Source: CAZGUH01 sp964529005
GTDB taxonomy: Bacteria > Actinomycetota > Acidimicrobiia > Acidimicrobiales > Ilumatobacteraceae
Assembly (NCBI GenBank): GCA_964529005.1
Contig: CAZGUH010000012.1
Location: 1 to 64,000, forward strand
DNA length: 64,000 nucleotides
Direction of reading: 5' to 3'
The translations under genes were made by a program, and so were the position numbers. Of the stretch, positions 47,210 through 57,512 are shown piece by piece; the first letter of the stretch is position 1, and every line of letters starts with the position of its first letter. The notes under the pieces are model-generated. The model saw only the letters and a list, made by a program, of their open reading frames with translations. It was not told where the DNA came from and searched no databases.

Positions 47210-50200
47210 ATGGGCGCTGGCTGGATCGACGCGAGGTCGCTGCGCGCCCGGGGAAGGAAGCTCCTCAGCCTCTCGCTGGCATCGGCGTTCTTCGCATCCG
47301 TCGTCATCGTCGCGCCCACGGAGCGAGCGCTCGCGCTCGTGTCACCGCAACAACTCGCGATCCGCGATGGCCTCAAGGACGTCTCCGACGCGCTCGCCGG
47401 TCTCGACAACCTGGACGAGCTCGGCCAGCTACTGCCCTTGTCCGGGTTGTTGCCCACGAGCCCACAGGGTCTCGACGTGATCAACGCGGTGAAGGCGGTG
47501 CTCGACGACGCGTTGGCCGCGATCAACGCCGGTTCCGCCGATGACGCGATCGAAGATGCGCTCAACGCACTCGACGGGACTTCGGTTGGAGCCGGCATCA
47601 CCGCGCACGTCCAAGCGAGCGTCACGGACAACGACATCACGTTCAGCACGCTGTCGTTCACACGCACCTCGACGACCCCGCTGTCGTTCGCGACGGAAGG
47701 GCTGAGCCTCGACGGCGCGACGTTGACCACCGACCTCGCGTTGTCGTTCACCGACACCCTGCCGCTGGTGCTGACGCTCGACACCGTCGGCGCCCCCACG
47801 CTGTACCTGCCGGCGCTGGCGCCGAACGCGTCGCTCACGGCTGATCTGGCGCTCGACGTCGACCCTGGGCTCGATCTCGACCTCGGCATCCTCACCGTCA
47901 CTGCGACCGGCGACGGCACGACGGCGGCGGACATCTCTGCGTCAGCCGATTTCACGATCGACTGGCTCGACCCCGACACCGATGGCCGCATCACGCTCAC
48001 CGAGCTGACGACCAGCGCTCCGCTCGACCTCTTCGACGTCGGCTTCGCGAACTCGTCGGTCGACATCGATCTGACCGTCGCGGCGAACTCGGCGCTGCTG
48101 TCGACTCTCACCGCGACCGGCACGATCTCGCTCCACGACAGCGACCTGTCCGACGGGCTCGACGCGCCGACGGTGAATCTGCCCGAGCTCGAGAACTTCA
48201 CGAACATGACGCCCGAGCAGATCGTGGTTGCGATCGCTCAGTTCGCCGTCTCGCTCCAGGCGATGCAGACACGCGTCGCCAACCCCGACGTCCCGGTGAT
48301 CGGCGCCGATCCCAACGCCGCGCCGGGGTCGAACACGGTCGACAACCTCGCCGACATCCTCGACATCAACGCCAAGATCGGGGACTTCTTCGTCAGCAAG
48401 GGCCTCTCGTCGCCGGAGAACCCGTTCGAGCTCAAGATCGGCGACGCCGACGGCAACGGCGTGATCGACGGCGGTGAGGTGACCCTCGAATCGGTCGGTC
48501 TCGGCAACATCGACGCGATCATCGACGAGCTGGCGACCTACGTCGGCGACACCGCCGACCTCGCCTACGACGCCGACACCGACGCGCTGACGTTCAACCT
48601 CGCCTTCAGCTCGTCGTTCACCCCGGTCGGGGCGATCGTCACGCTCAACGATCAGCTGAGCGCGATGGGCCTGAGGGGGCTCGTGTCCGTCAACGGCGCG
48701 GCGGGCGTCGGATTCGATGCCGGCTACACGCTCGATCTCGATCTGGGCATCGACCTCACCGAGGTCGCGTCGGACACGCCGATCACCGACCGGCTGTTCA
48801 TCGACACCGCCGGCACGGAGGTGACAGGCGACGCCCGCGTCACCGCTGATCTCGACGTCGTCGGCACGCTCGGCTTTCTCGAGCTCTCGCTGACCGACAC
48901 CGACACCGATCCCGGCGCCGACGGCTTCGTGACTCTCCTCGACCGCCGCGCCTCCGATCCGTCGACGCCGATGGTGACGATCGACCTCGACGGCGGGGCG
49001 GACGGCCGCATCCTGCTCTCCGAGCTGTTCACCGATCTCGGCAGCGTCGACGTCGCGGCGGCCGGCAACGTCCTCACGGTTTCGGGTCCGAACGCGACGG
49101 TCACGGGCACGGTCAACGCCGGCGTTCCCGACACCACGGTGAACGCCGCGGCGACCATCGGCGACGACTCGCTCGCCGGCGCGACGTTGACGTTCGGCTG
49201 GCCCGACATCTTCGGGGCCCCGACGCTGACCGCCGACGCGGCGTTCAACGACGACTTCCTGTCGTTCAACTTCGACTCGAGCAACCCGCTGGCGCTGTTC
49301 AACTCGATCATCGAGACGATCGACAAGGGCATGGGCGCTCTCGACGCGATCGACAGCGACGTGCTCGACGAGGACCTGCCGATCATCGGCACGAGCTTCC
49401 GCGACAGCGTCGCCTTCCTCGATTCCGTCCACGACACGATCAACGAGATCGCGCAGGATCCCGCCGGCAGCCTCCAGCGCCTCGAGGCGCAGGTCGAGCT
49501 CGCGGTCGCGCAGGGCCTCGGTGTCGACCTGTCGGCCCTCGGCGCGCTGCCCGACCCCAACGATCCCACGTTCTACAACGACGGGCCGGACGGGACGCCG
49601 GGCACCGGTGACGACTTCTTCGACGATGCCGCGTTCCAGCAGGCGCTCGACGACTACTTCGCCGCGGTGCAGGGATTCTTCACCGGCGACATGGACTTCG
49701 TCACCCTCGGCTACGAGCCGGGCAACAGCCCCGGCGCGGTGACGATCTCGTTCAAGATCGGCGTGTGCTCGATGATCGACGCGCAGCACCCGGGCTGCAC
49801 GCGCGCGATCCCGTTGTCCAAGGCGTTCAACTTCGACTTCGACGCCATCGGCGGCGACTTCGCCGGTCTGATCGCGGCGGAGAGCGCGGGCGAGCTGGTC
49901 CTCGACTACAACGCGTCGGTGCAGATCGACCTCGGCGTCCAGCTGCCCGACGTGGCCAACGGGGACTTCACGCCTCGGCCGTTCATCGCCGACACATCTG
50001 CGATCGACCTGTCGCTCGCCGGATCGGTGACCGGCGCGTTCGACGCGTCGATCGGGCCGTTCGCGATCAGCGTCGGCAACAACTCGCCGGTGCCCGAGGC
50101 CGGCGCCGACTGCGCCAACGCGACCGACGACGACGGTGACGGGTTCGTGAACGACGGCTGTCCGCCGGTCGAGGCGCCCGAGCCGGAAGCGGACTGCGCG

Positions 50201-53200
50201 AACGCGACCGACGACGACCAGAGCGACGACGAGAGCGATGGCGGCGCGTCGACGGTGAACGACGGGTGCGCCGCCCAGGCTGCGCCCGTGCAGGCCGAGG
50301 CCGGCGCGGCGTTCCACCTCCAGGCTGACTTCGGCGGCGATTCCCAGCCGACGCGCGTCTACCTGCTGGAGGGGTCGAACCTCACGGACTACCTCGACGG
50401 CATCGTCGCCGCGATCCCGTCCGGCCTGACGGCGAACAGCGCCGTCGACTGCGGCAGCGGCGCCGTGTTCGCCTGCGCCAGCCTTCCGCTGTTCGTCAAC
50501 GCCGGCGGCAGCGACATCTTCCTCGGAACGATCGACGGCGCGATCACCTCGCTCGATCCGTTCACGCACACGTTCGACCCCAACGACCTCACCGCGATCA
50601 AGGACGCGCTGCTCGCCAACGCCGACAACCTGGCGTGGCAGCTCGTCGGCCAAGGCTTGAAGGAGTTCGGCGACTATCTCGAAGAGGCGACGAACGGCAC
50701 CGCCTACGACGTCGAGATCCCCGTCATCGGCGACGTGCTCGACGCCGGCGCGGAGCTGGGCACGACGTTCAACACGTCGCTCGCGCAACCCGTCGGCGAC
50801 TTCCTCCAGACCACGCCGCCGACCGATCTCGCCGCCGTGAAGTCGACACTGGAGACGCTCGTGACCGACGCTGTCGGCCCGAGCGGCGCTGACCTGTTGC
50901 AGGGCCCGGTCACCGTGACGCTGCTGTGCGGCGGCACGACCGAGTGCGATCCCGACGGCCCGAACGACTCCCCGGGTGACTCCGACGATCACACGATGCT
51001 CGACGTCACCGACGTGAGCGTCCGGTTCACGATCGGCGACACGATCGCCGAGGCGTCCGAGATCCCGTTCGACTTCGGCTTCCCCGGCCTGCGCCTGGCG
51101 ACCGCGGATGGAGACGACCCGGGCAGTGCTCCCGACGGCGTCAAGGCCGCGGTCGAGTGGTCGATCGACGTCGGCTTCGGGCTGTCGCTGGAGGACGGCT
51201 TCTACATCGCCACCGACTTCGCCGACGCGGAGATCGAGCTCGAAGCGACGGTCAACACGCCGGATTTCACGGCCGACATCGCCTTCCTGGGCATCGAGAT
51301 CGACAGCGACAACTCCGACACCGCGAAGCCCGGCGGGCGCAGCGACGACGAACTCTCGCTCTCGTTGGCCATCGACCTGCCCGACGACGGTGACGGCAAG
51401 CTGAGCCTCACCGATCTCGCCAACGTCGACCCGATCGAGTTCCTGCCGGTGATCGAGGCCAACGTCGACATCTATTGGCGGATCCAGACCGCGCCGGAGT
51501 TCGGCGGAGCCGACGCGAGCAACGGCGCGATGCCGACGCTCAAGGGCACGATCAACATCACCGGCACTGCCACGCTGTCGGTCGACGGTGGATTGGAGTT
51601 CACCGGCCTGGCGTTCGGGTTCGACGACATCGCGCTCGACCTGGGCACGTTCGTCGACCAGTTCCTCGGGCCGATCCTCGCCGAGGTGCAGAAGTTCACC
51701 AAGCCGCTCCAGCCCGTGATCGATGTCGTCTCGGCGCCGATCCCCGGCATCAGCCAGCTCGCCGAGCTGGTCGGCGCCGACCCCGTCACGCTGCTGTCGC
51801 TGTTCGAAGCGATCTCCGGCAACGACCTCACGCTGATCAAGACGCTGATCGAGGTCATCACGTTCGTCAACAGCATGCCGGCCGCCGGCTCGGTCACCGG
51901 CGACATCGTGATCGGCAGCTTCGACGTCGCGCTCGACAAGATCCTGGACACGGAGCTGCCCGCGAATCGCAAGGGCGAGCTCGTCCAGTTCAACCCCGCC
52001 GATCTCGTGACGAGCGACATCGGAACCGCGATCGCTGGCCTCAACGACGACTTCGCGACGTTCAAGGACGCGTTCGCCAGCAACCTGTCGTCGGCCGATC
52101 CGCAGGAGTTCGAGTCCGAGGAGCCGGGCTTCACGTTCCCGGCGTTCCAGGACCTGAGCCAGATGTTCAACCTGCTCGTCGGTCAGGACGTGACGCTCGT
52201 GCGCTTCGCCTCTGGCCCGCTGAAGGCGGAGTTCGGCTTCAGCCAGAGCTTCGGCCCGATCGCCGTCGGCCCGGTCCCGGTGTCGATCGTCATCTCCGGC
52301 TCGGCGTCGATCGAGGGTCGCTTCGCCGTCGGCTACGACACCAAGGGCATCCGCCAGCTCGTGCAGATGCTGACCGACGGCGATTCGTCCAACGACGACT
52401 TCCTGACCGGCTTCGGCTTCCTGTTCAACGGCCTGTTCCTCGACGACCTCAACGCGGCGGGCCAGGACGTCCCGGAGATCCGCCTCGTCGTCGAGTTCGC
52501 CGCCGGCGCAGCGGTCGACCTCGTCGTCGTGTCCGCAGGCGTCGAAGGCGGCGTGCGCGCCACGATCGACATGAACTTGCACGACGGGGGGTTCTTCGAT
52601 CCCATCCCACCGGAGAACCTCGACGGCAAGCTGCGACTCGACGAGATCGCCAGCTTCCTGTTCGGCAACCCCCTGTGTCTCTTCGACGTCAGCGGCAAGC
52701 TCGAGGCGTTCATCCGCATCTTCGTCGAGATCGATCTGTTCCTGTTCTCGGCGCGCTTCGAGTTCACCGTGGTCAACATCACGCTGCTCGAGCTCGACAA
52801 CATCACGGCAGAGCTCTGTGAACCGCCGCCGCCGCAGCTGGCGTCCGACATCGGCGATGGGGTGCTGCGGCTCAACATGGGCCCCAACGCGGGCGACCGC
52901 AACTACTCGCCGGACACCATCGACGAGAAGTTCGTCGTCAAGCAGCTCGGCCCGAACACGGTCGAGGTCAACGCGTTCGGTCTGAGCCAGGTGTTCGGTC
53001 CGGACGAAGACGGTCCGTTCCAGATCACGGTGGACAAGGTCGTCGGCGACGGCGGCAGCGGCAAGGACACGGTGCGCTTCGACCCCGGCTCGGTCGAGTC
53101 GGTGAGCGGTGACGACGTCGAGTCCGAGGAGATCCCGTTCGTCATCCCGACCGAGGTCTGCGGCGGTCCCTCCGACGACAAGCTGTCCGGCGGCGAAGGC

Positions 53201-56200
53201 GCCGACGTGTTCGCAGGAGACGGCGCGCAGAACGGCACGGGCGGCGGCTCCGGCTGGGCCTGCGTGCTCACCGAAGTGGGCAGCGACGGAGCCGATCAGC
53301 TCGGCGGTCTCGGTGGCGACGACACCCAACACGGTGGCGGCGGCGCCGACCTGCTGAACGGCGACAGCGGTGACGACACCATCGATGGCGGCAGCGGTGA
53401 CGACGCCGTCAACGGCGGCATCGGTCGCGACACGCTGAACGGCGGGGCCGGCAACGACAACATCAAGGGTGGGGCCGATCGTGACCCGGCGCTGCCCGAC
53501 GTCCCCGACGACGAGTCGAACGACGTCATCGACGGAGACGACGGCGACGACACGATCGACGCCGACTTCGGCGACGACGACATCGACGGCGGCGCCGGCA
53601 ACGACGTGATCGTCGCCGGCCCGGGCAGCGACACCGCCGAGGGCGAGGGTGACGAGGACATCATCTTCGGCAACGACGGCGACGATGCCCTGCTCGACGG
53701 CGGAGACGGCGACGACTCCATCTTCGGCATGCTCGGCAACGACAACATCCGCGGGGGCGCTGACGACGACAACCTCATCGGCAACGAGGGCGACGACGAC
53801 ATCGAGGGTGGTGACGGCAAGGACGTCATCCTCGGAGACAACGGCGAGATCAACCGCGCCCCGAACCCGGGCACGAGCGACTTCGCGCTGGTCGATCCCG
53901 CCAAGCCGCTCGTGACGCTGATCGCGTCGGATCTCGCCGCCGGTGACACGAACCTGTCCGGCGATGGCGACACCGACGTGATCTACGGTCAGGAGGGCGA
54001 CGACACCATCGAAGGCGGCGCGGCTGACGACGAGCTGCACGGCAACGCCGGTGACGACACGATGTCAGGTGACAGCGAGGCCGACACCATGTTCGGCGAC
54101 GCCGGCAGCGATGTGATGTACGGCGACAACGCGTCGGCCAGCAACGGCTGCGCCGACGGCGGCGACAACATCCGCGGTGGCGACCAGGACGACACGATCT
54201 CCGGCAACGCCGCCGGTGACTCGCTGTTCGGCGACAACGGCGACGACCTGATCTACGGCGACGCCGATACACCGAACGCGTCGTGCGACGCCGGCGACAC
54301 CGCACGGGGCGGCCCGCTCGACGACGAGATCTTCGGCAACGCCGACAGCGACGCCATCTTCGGCGACGGTGGCGAAGACCGCCTCGTCGGCGGCAGCGAC
54401 GATGCCGACGAGCCCGACGCCGGCGACACCATCTCGGGTGGCGTCGCCGCGGACGTCATCGCCGGAGACAACGCGATCATCGACGACGCCCCCAGCGCGG
54501 TGCTGATGCTCGTGACGCTGCGCCTCGACGGCCAGGGCGCCGGTGACACGATCGCCGGCGACGGCGGAGACGACCGCATCTTCGGTCAGGTCGGCGACGA
54601 CGGGATCGACGCCGGTTCGGGCGCGGACTACGTCGAGGGCAACGACGGCAGCGACACGATCGCCGGAGGCGACGGCGCAGACGACCTCATCGGCGGCAGC
54701 TCCGCGGCGGACGGCATCATCGACGACGACCGCGCCGGCGACGAGCGTCCCGACGCCGGTGACACGATCACCGGCGGCTCGTCGGTCGACTACATCGCCG
54801 GTGACAACGCGCTCGTCAGCCGCAACGTGATCGCCGCTGACCGTGCTCACGTCGAGCTGTTCGACGTCGGCGTCGTCGGTGATCCGGCGACCGCCGGCAC
54901 GAGCGGCGGCGACATGATCAGCGGAGGCAGCGGCGCGGACCAGATCTTCGGTCAGGGCGGCGACGACGTCCTCAACGGTGACAAGCAGGGCGATTACATC
55001 GAAGGCAACGACGGCAACGACACCATCCACGGCAACGACGGCGACGACGACCTCGTCGGCGGCGGCTCGGCCAACGACGGTGTCATCGACGCAGACCGCG
55101 TGGGAGACACGCTGCTGGACGTCGGGGAGACGCTCATCTCCGGCGACGCCGGTGAGGACTGGATGACGGGTGACAACGCGCTGATCGACCGCAACGTGCC
55201 GAGCGACGCGCCCGCTCCGATCGTGCTGTTCGACGTCGAGACGACGGCGAGCGGCGCGCTGCCGGGAACCGGTGGCGGCGAGATCCTGATGACCGGCGGC
55301 GACGGACCCGACTGGATGTTCGGCCAGACCGGCGACGACACGATGCAGGGCAACGCCGGCGCCGACTACGTCGAGGGCAACAACGGTGACGACACCATCA
55401 CCGGCGACGGCGGCGACGACGACCTCGTCGGCGGGGGGTCGGCCGACGACGGTGTCATCGACGGCGACCGCGTCGGAGACACGCTGCTCGACGTCGGCGA
55501 GTCGCTCGTCAGCGGCGGCTCCGGCATCGACTGGATCACGGGCGACAACGCGCTCGTCAACCGCAACCGGCCCGTGCCGGCGTCGTTCGGGCGGGCGCCG
55601 ATCGAGCTCTTCGACGTCCAGGTCGTGGGCTCCTCGATCGCCACGAGCGTGAGCGGCGGAGACCTGCTGCACGGCGACGACGGTGACGACCGCATCTTCG
55701 GACAGGGCAATGGCGCCCAGCCGGCGACGCAGACCGATCCCGCCGACGGCCGCAACAACGACTACGTCGGTTCAGCGGAGGGCACGGCCGACTTCGATCG
55801 GCGGACAGCGGATCCCACGGGCGTCGACGAGGACGCGGCCGGGTGGCTGGGCGACGTCATCCTCGGCGGCGTCGGCGACGACGAGATCGAGGGCAACCAC
55901 GGCAACGACGTCATCTTCGGCGACGGCGCCTCCGGGGCCGGTCATGACGAGGACGACATCGCCGGCGGCGGCTCGGCCGACGACGGCAAGCTCTGGAACG
56001 ACAGCCGTCTCGGACTCGGGGCCAATCTGCTCGACGGCGCCGACACGATCCACGGTGACTCGACCGACGACACCGCCGGCGACGACGACGCCGTCATCGG
56101 TGACAACGGTTGGATCCGCCGGACCGGCGCGACCCAGGTCGGGACAGGACCCGACGGCGCTCCAGTCGACCTCGTCAACCGGTCCGTCCAGATGACCCAG

Positions 56201-57211
56201 ACGAGGCCGCCGGACGGCACGTTCGGGAACGACCACGTGCTGGGCAACGGCGGCCACGACGAGCTGTACGGTCAAGCCGGCGACGATGCCGTCGAGGGCG
56301 GGTGGGGCTCGGACGCGGTCCTCGGTGATCTGGGAACCGTCACCACGGACTTGCTCGGTGTCGGGTCGGACAGCCTGTGCACCCCGGCGCGCACCATCCG
56401 TCCGCAGCCGCCGTTCCTGTCGGCAGAGGTGTGCCAGCCGGGGACGCTGTTCCGCCTGGTTCAACTGTACGCGTTCGACGACAGGACCCCGACTGCCGTG
56501 ATCGGCGCCGACGTCCTGCTCGGCGGCGACGGTGACGACTGGATGCACGGCGGCGCCGGCTCCGACCTGATGCAGGGCGACGGTGACGGCGGAGCGGAGA
56601 CCCCGCACCCGACGCTGCCGGGTGTGACCGTCGTGGCCGACCCGAACCCGGCGAGCGCCGACGTGGACCGCATGTTCGGTGGCGATTCGAACGGCGCCGG
56701 CACGGTCGACCCGATCACCGGCGGCGACGGCGACGCCATCTGGGGCGGTCGCGGCGACGACCACACCTTCGGTGGCCGGGGCGACGACATGCAGGACATC
56801 TACCCGGATGCCCTGTACCCGACGACGTGGGGCGCCTGGGCCGAAGCCGATGTCGAGAGCTTCCACGACCTCGACATCATCTACGGCGGCTTCGACCAGG
56901 ACGCGATGCAGGCGAACATCGCCGGCAACGGCCCCGTCGAGGGTGACCGTGTGATCGACTGGGCAGGCGTCTACAACATCACGTACCTCTGCCCGGCGAC
57001 GTACGGCGCTTACGTCACGATCCGCGGCCAGAGCCCGAGCATGATCGACTTCGTGCTCGAGCTGGCGGCCACGGACGGCGCCCTCACTCCTGACGTGGTG
57101 GCGTCGTCCGGCGGCAACGAAGTCGCGATGGTGTACAAGCCGGACGTGAAGGACAACACGCACCCGATCTATCCCGGCACCCCGGGACACTTCGTCTGCC
57201 CGACGCCGTAA
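47210..57211 (+). CDS. giant secreted RTX-type calcium-binding protein
   Basis: A 3333-residue protein. A Sec signal (about residues 1-43: basic start, LLSLSLASAFFASVVIVA core, ALA site) leads to about 1900 residues rich in Asp, Thr and Ala with beta-type, adhesin-like character. Here lie at least five EF-hand-like loops (near 254, 412, 592, 1392, 1805) and two Cys-bounded DDDGDG motifs (from 968 and 996). From about 1984 to 3190 come RTX nonapeptides (GGAGND, GDDGDDTI type), with a super-repeat of 122-127 residues. A Cys-containing end of about 130 residues closes it. No type I secretion genes adjoin it. Likely a cell-surface or matrix protein needing Ca2+; its binding partner is unknown. 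GGAAGGGGA precedes the ATG. Confidence 0.88.
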   Translation: MGAGWIDARSLRARGRKLLSLSLASAFFASVVIVAPTERALALVSPQQLAIRDGLKDVSDALAGLDNLDELGQLLPLSGLLPTSPQGLDVINAVKAVLDDALAAINAGSADDAIEDALNALDGTSVGAGITAHVQASVTDNDITFSTLSFTRTSTTPLSFATEGLSLDGATLTTDLALSFTDTLPLVLTLDTVGAPTLYLPALAPNASLTADLALDVDPGLDLDLGILTVTATGDGTTAADISASADFTIDWLDPDTDGRITLTELTTSAPLDLFDVGFANSSVDIDLTVAANSALLSTLTATGTISLHDSDLSDGLDAPTVNLPELENFTNMTPEQIVVAIAQFAVSLQAMQTRVANPDVPVIGADPNAAPGSNTVDNLADILDINAKIGDFFVSKGLSSPENPFELKIGDADGNGVIDGGEVTLESVGLGNIDAIIDELATYVGDTADLAYDADTDALTFNLAFSSSFTPVGAIVTLNDQLSAMGLRGLVSVNGAAGVGFDAGYTLDLDLGIDLTEVASDTPITDRLFIDTAGTEVTGDARVTADLDVVGTLGFLELSLTDTDTDPGADGFVTLLDRRASDPSTPMVTIDLDGGADGRILLSELFTDLGSVDVAAAGNVLTVSGPNATVTGTVNAGVPDTTVNAAATIGDDSLAGATLTFGWPDIFGAPTLTADAAFNDDFLSFNFDSSNPLALFNSIIETIDKGMGALDAIDSDVLDEDLPIIGTSFRDSVAFLDSVHDTINEIAQDPAGSLQRLEAQVELAVAQGLGVDLSALGALPDPNDPTFYNDGPDGTPGTGDDFFDDAAFQQALDDYFAAVQGFFTGDMDFVTLGYEPGNSPGAVTISFKIGVCSMIDAQHPGCTRAIPLSKAFNFDFDAIGGDFAGLIAAESAGELVLDYNASVQIDLGVQLPDVANGDFTPRPFIADTSAIDLSLAGSVTGAFDASIGPFAISVGNNSPVPEAGADCANATDDDGDGFVNDGCPPVEAPEPEADCANATDDDQSDDESDGGASTVNDGCAAQAAPVQAEAGAAFHLQADFGGDSQPTRVYLLEGSNLTDYLDGIVAAIPSGLTANSAVDCGSGAVFACASLPLFVNAGGSDIFLGTIDGAITSLDPFTHTFDPNDLTAIKDALLANADNLAWQLVGQGLKEFGDYLEEATNGTAYDVEIPVIGDVLDAGAELGTTFNTSLAQPVGDFLQTTPPTDLAAVKSTLETLVTDAVGPSGADLLQGPVTVTLLCGGTTECDPDGPNDSPGDSDDHTMLDVTDVSVRFTIGDTIAEASEIPFDFGFPGLRLATADGDDPGSAPDGVKAAVEWSIDVGFGLSLEDGFYIATDFADAEIELEATVNTPDFTADIAFLGIEIDSDNSDTAKPGGRSDDELSLSLAIDLPDDGDGKLSLTDLANVDPIEFLPVIEANVDIYWRIQTAPEFGGADASNGAMPTLKGTINITGTATLSVDGGLEFTGLAFGFDDIALDLGTFVDQFLGPILAEVQKFTKPLQPVIDVVSAPIPGISQLAELVGADPVTLLSLFEAISGNDLTLIKTLIEVITFVNSMPAAGSVTGDIVIGSFDVALDKILDTELPANRKGELVQFNPADLVTSDIGTAIAGLNDDFATFKDAFASNLSSADPQEFESEEPGFTFPAFQDLSQMFNLLVGQDVTLVRFASGPLKAEFGFSQSFGPIAVGPVPVSIVISGSASIEGRFAVGYDTKGIRQLVQMLTDGDSSNDDFLTGFGFLFNGLFLDDLNAAGQDVPEIRLVVEFAAGAAVDLVVVSAGVEGGVRATIDMNLHDGGFFDPIPPENLDGKLRLDEIASFLFGNPLCLFDVSGKLEAFIRIFVEIDLFLFSARFEFTVVNITLLELDNITAELCEPPPPQLASDIGDGVLRLNMGPNAGDRNYSPDTIDEKFVVKQLGPNTVEVNAFGLSQVFGPDEDGPFQITVDKVVGDGGSGKDTVRFDPGSVESVSGDDVESEEIPFVIPTEVCGGPSDDKLSGGEGADVFAGDGAQNGTGGGSGWACVLTEVGSDGADQLGGLGGDDTQHGGGGADLLNGDSGDDTIDGGSGDDAVNGGIGRDTLNGGAGNDNIKGGADRDPALPDVPDDESNDVIDGDDGDDTIDADFGDDDIDGGAGNDVIVAGPGSDTAEGEGDEDIIFGNDGDDALLDGGDGDDSIFGMLGNDNIRGGADDDNLIGNEGDDDIEGGDGKDVILGDNGEINRAPNPGTSDFALVDPAKPLVTLIASDLAAGDTNLSGDGDTDVIYGQEGDDTIEGGAADDELHGNAGDDTMSGDSEADTMFGDAGSDVMYGDNASASNGCADGGDNIRGGDQDDTISGNAAGDSLFGDNGDDLIYGDADTPNASCDAGDTARGGPLDDEIFGNADSDAIFGDGGEDRLVGGSDDADEPDAGDTISGGVAADVIAGDNAIIDDAPSAVLMLVTLRLDGQGAGDTIAGDGGDDRIFGQVGDDGIDAGSGADYVEGNDGSDTIAGGDGADDLIGGSSAADGIIDDDRAGDERPDAGDTITGGSSVDYIAGDNALVSRNVIAADRAHVELFDVGVVGDPATAGTSGGDMISGGSGADQIFGQGGDDVLNGDKQGDYIEGNDGNDTIHGNDGDDDLVGGGSANDGVIDADRVGDTLLDVGETLISGDAGEDWMTGDNALIDRNVPSDAPAPIVLFDVETTASGALPGTGGGEILMTGGDGPDWMFGQTGDDTMQGNAGADYVEGNNGDDTITGDGGDDDLVGGGSADDGVIDGDRVGDTLLDVGESLVSGGSGIDWITGDNALVNRNRPVPASFGRAPIELFDVQVVGSSIATSVSGGDLLHGDDGDDRIFGQGNGAQPATQTDPADGRNNDYVGSAEGTADFDRRTADPTGVDEDAAGWLGDVILGGVGDDEIEGNHGNDVIFGDGASGAGHDEDDIAGGGSADDGKLWNDSRLGLGANLLDGADTIHGDSTDDTAGDDDAVIGDNGWIRRTGATQVGTGPDGAPVDLVNRSVQMTQTRPPDGTFGNDHVLGNGGHDELYGQAGDDAVEGGWGSDAVLGDLGTVTTDLLGVGSDSLCTPARTIRPQPPFLSAEVCQPGTLFRLVQLYAFDDRTPTAVIGADVLLGGDGDDWMHGGAGSDLMQGDGDGGAETPHPTLPGVTVVADPNPASADVDRMFGGDSNGAGTVDPITGGDGDAIWGGRGDDHTFGGRGDDMQDIYPDALYPTTWGAWAEADVESFHDLDIIYGGFDQDAMQANIAGNGPVEGDRVIDWAGVYNITYLCPATYGAYVTIRGQSPSMIDFVLELAATDGALTPDVVASSGGNEVAMVYKPDVKDNTHPIYPGTPGHFVCPTP
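54542..55657 (+). repeat. RTX super-repeat, three tandem units of about 370 bp
   Basis: Units begin at 54542, 54908 and 55277, and a diverged fourth starts at 55658; spacings are 366, 369 and 381 bases. Each unit has the same order: DRIFGQxGDD, a GADYVEGNDG block, DDDLVGGxS, DGxIDxDRxGD, GDNALxxRN and a non-RTX LFDV segment. Confidence 0.8.
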
Positions 57212-57241
57212 CGGTCGGCTGCCCCCGTCGCCTGTCGGCTT

Positions 57242-57275
57242 CACGGATTGGGACCCTCGGAGTCCCGAATCCGTG
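57242..57275 (+). terminator. hairpin terminator after the RTX gene
   Basis: CACGGATTGGGAC (57242-57254) pairs with GTCCCGAATCCGTG (57262-57275), with one bulged base and a 7-base loop. It lies 31 bases after the RTX stop. Confidence 0.65.
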
Positions 57276-57474
57276 GAGATCGGCGACACATCCAGCGCTT
57301 TGGCCGTGGGTCAGGAGACGCCGACGGATCGCAGCGGGGGTCCGGCTGACCGTGCGGTGACCGTCAGGCGTGCGCGTCGACTCGGTCGGTTGCTTGCTCC
57401 TCAGCGGACGATGCCTGACGCGGACCGGCAGCGACGACATCGAACGGCGCCCCTCATCCGCCGACACCGTGAAT

Positions 57475-57501
57475 AACGTACACTTAGGACGGTAAACGTA
57501 C
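57475..57501 (+). promoter_or_regulatory. direct-repeat operator candidate before the Fic gene
   Basis: AACGTAC occurs at 57475-57481 and again at 57495-57501, start to start 20 bases (two helical turns). This is an AT-rich patch in a GC-rich region, 12 bases before the start codon. TACACT (57479-57484) could be a -10. The remaining 57276-57474 stretch shows nothing I recognise. Confidence 0.45.
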
Positions 57502-57512
57502 GAAAGGGAGCG

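Noticed and set aside
47942..54040. A 2032-codon open frame on the minus strand under the RTX gene
   Set aside because: It is antisense to a gene full of GAC, GGC and GTC codons, which rarely make stops on the opposite strand. Its translation is low-complexity Arg/Val/Asp/Glu with no domain or signal.
53160..56800. Regular short DNA repeats looking like a CRISPR array
   Set aside because: The repeats are in-frame RTX codons (GGCGACGAC and similar) without unique spacers of constant length, and no cas genes lie near.
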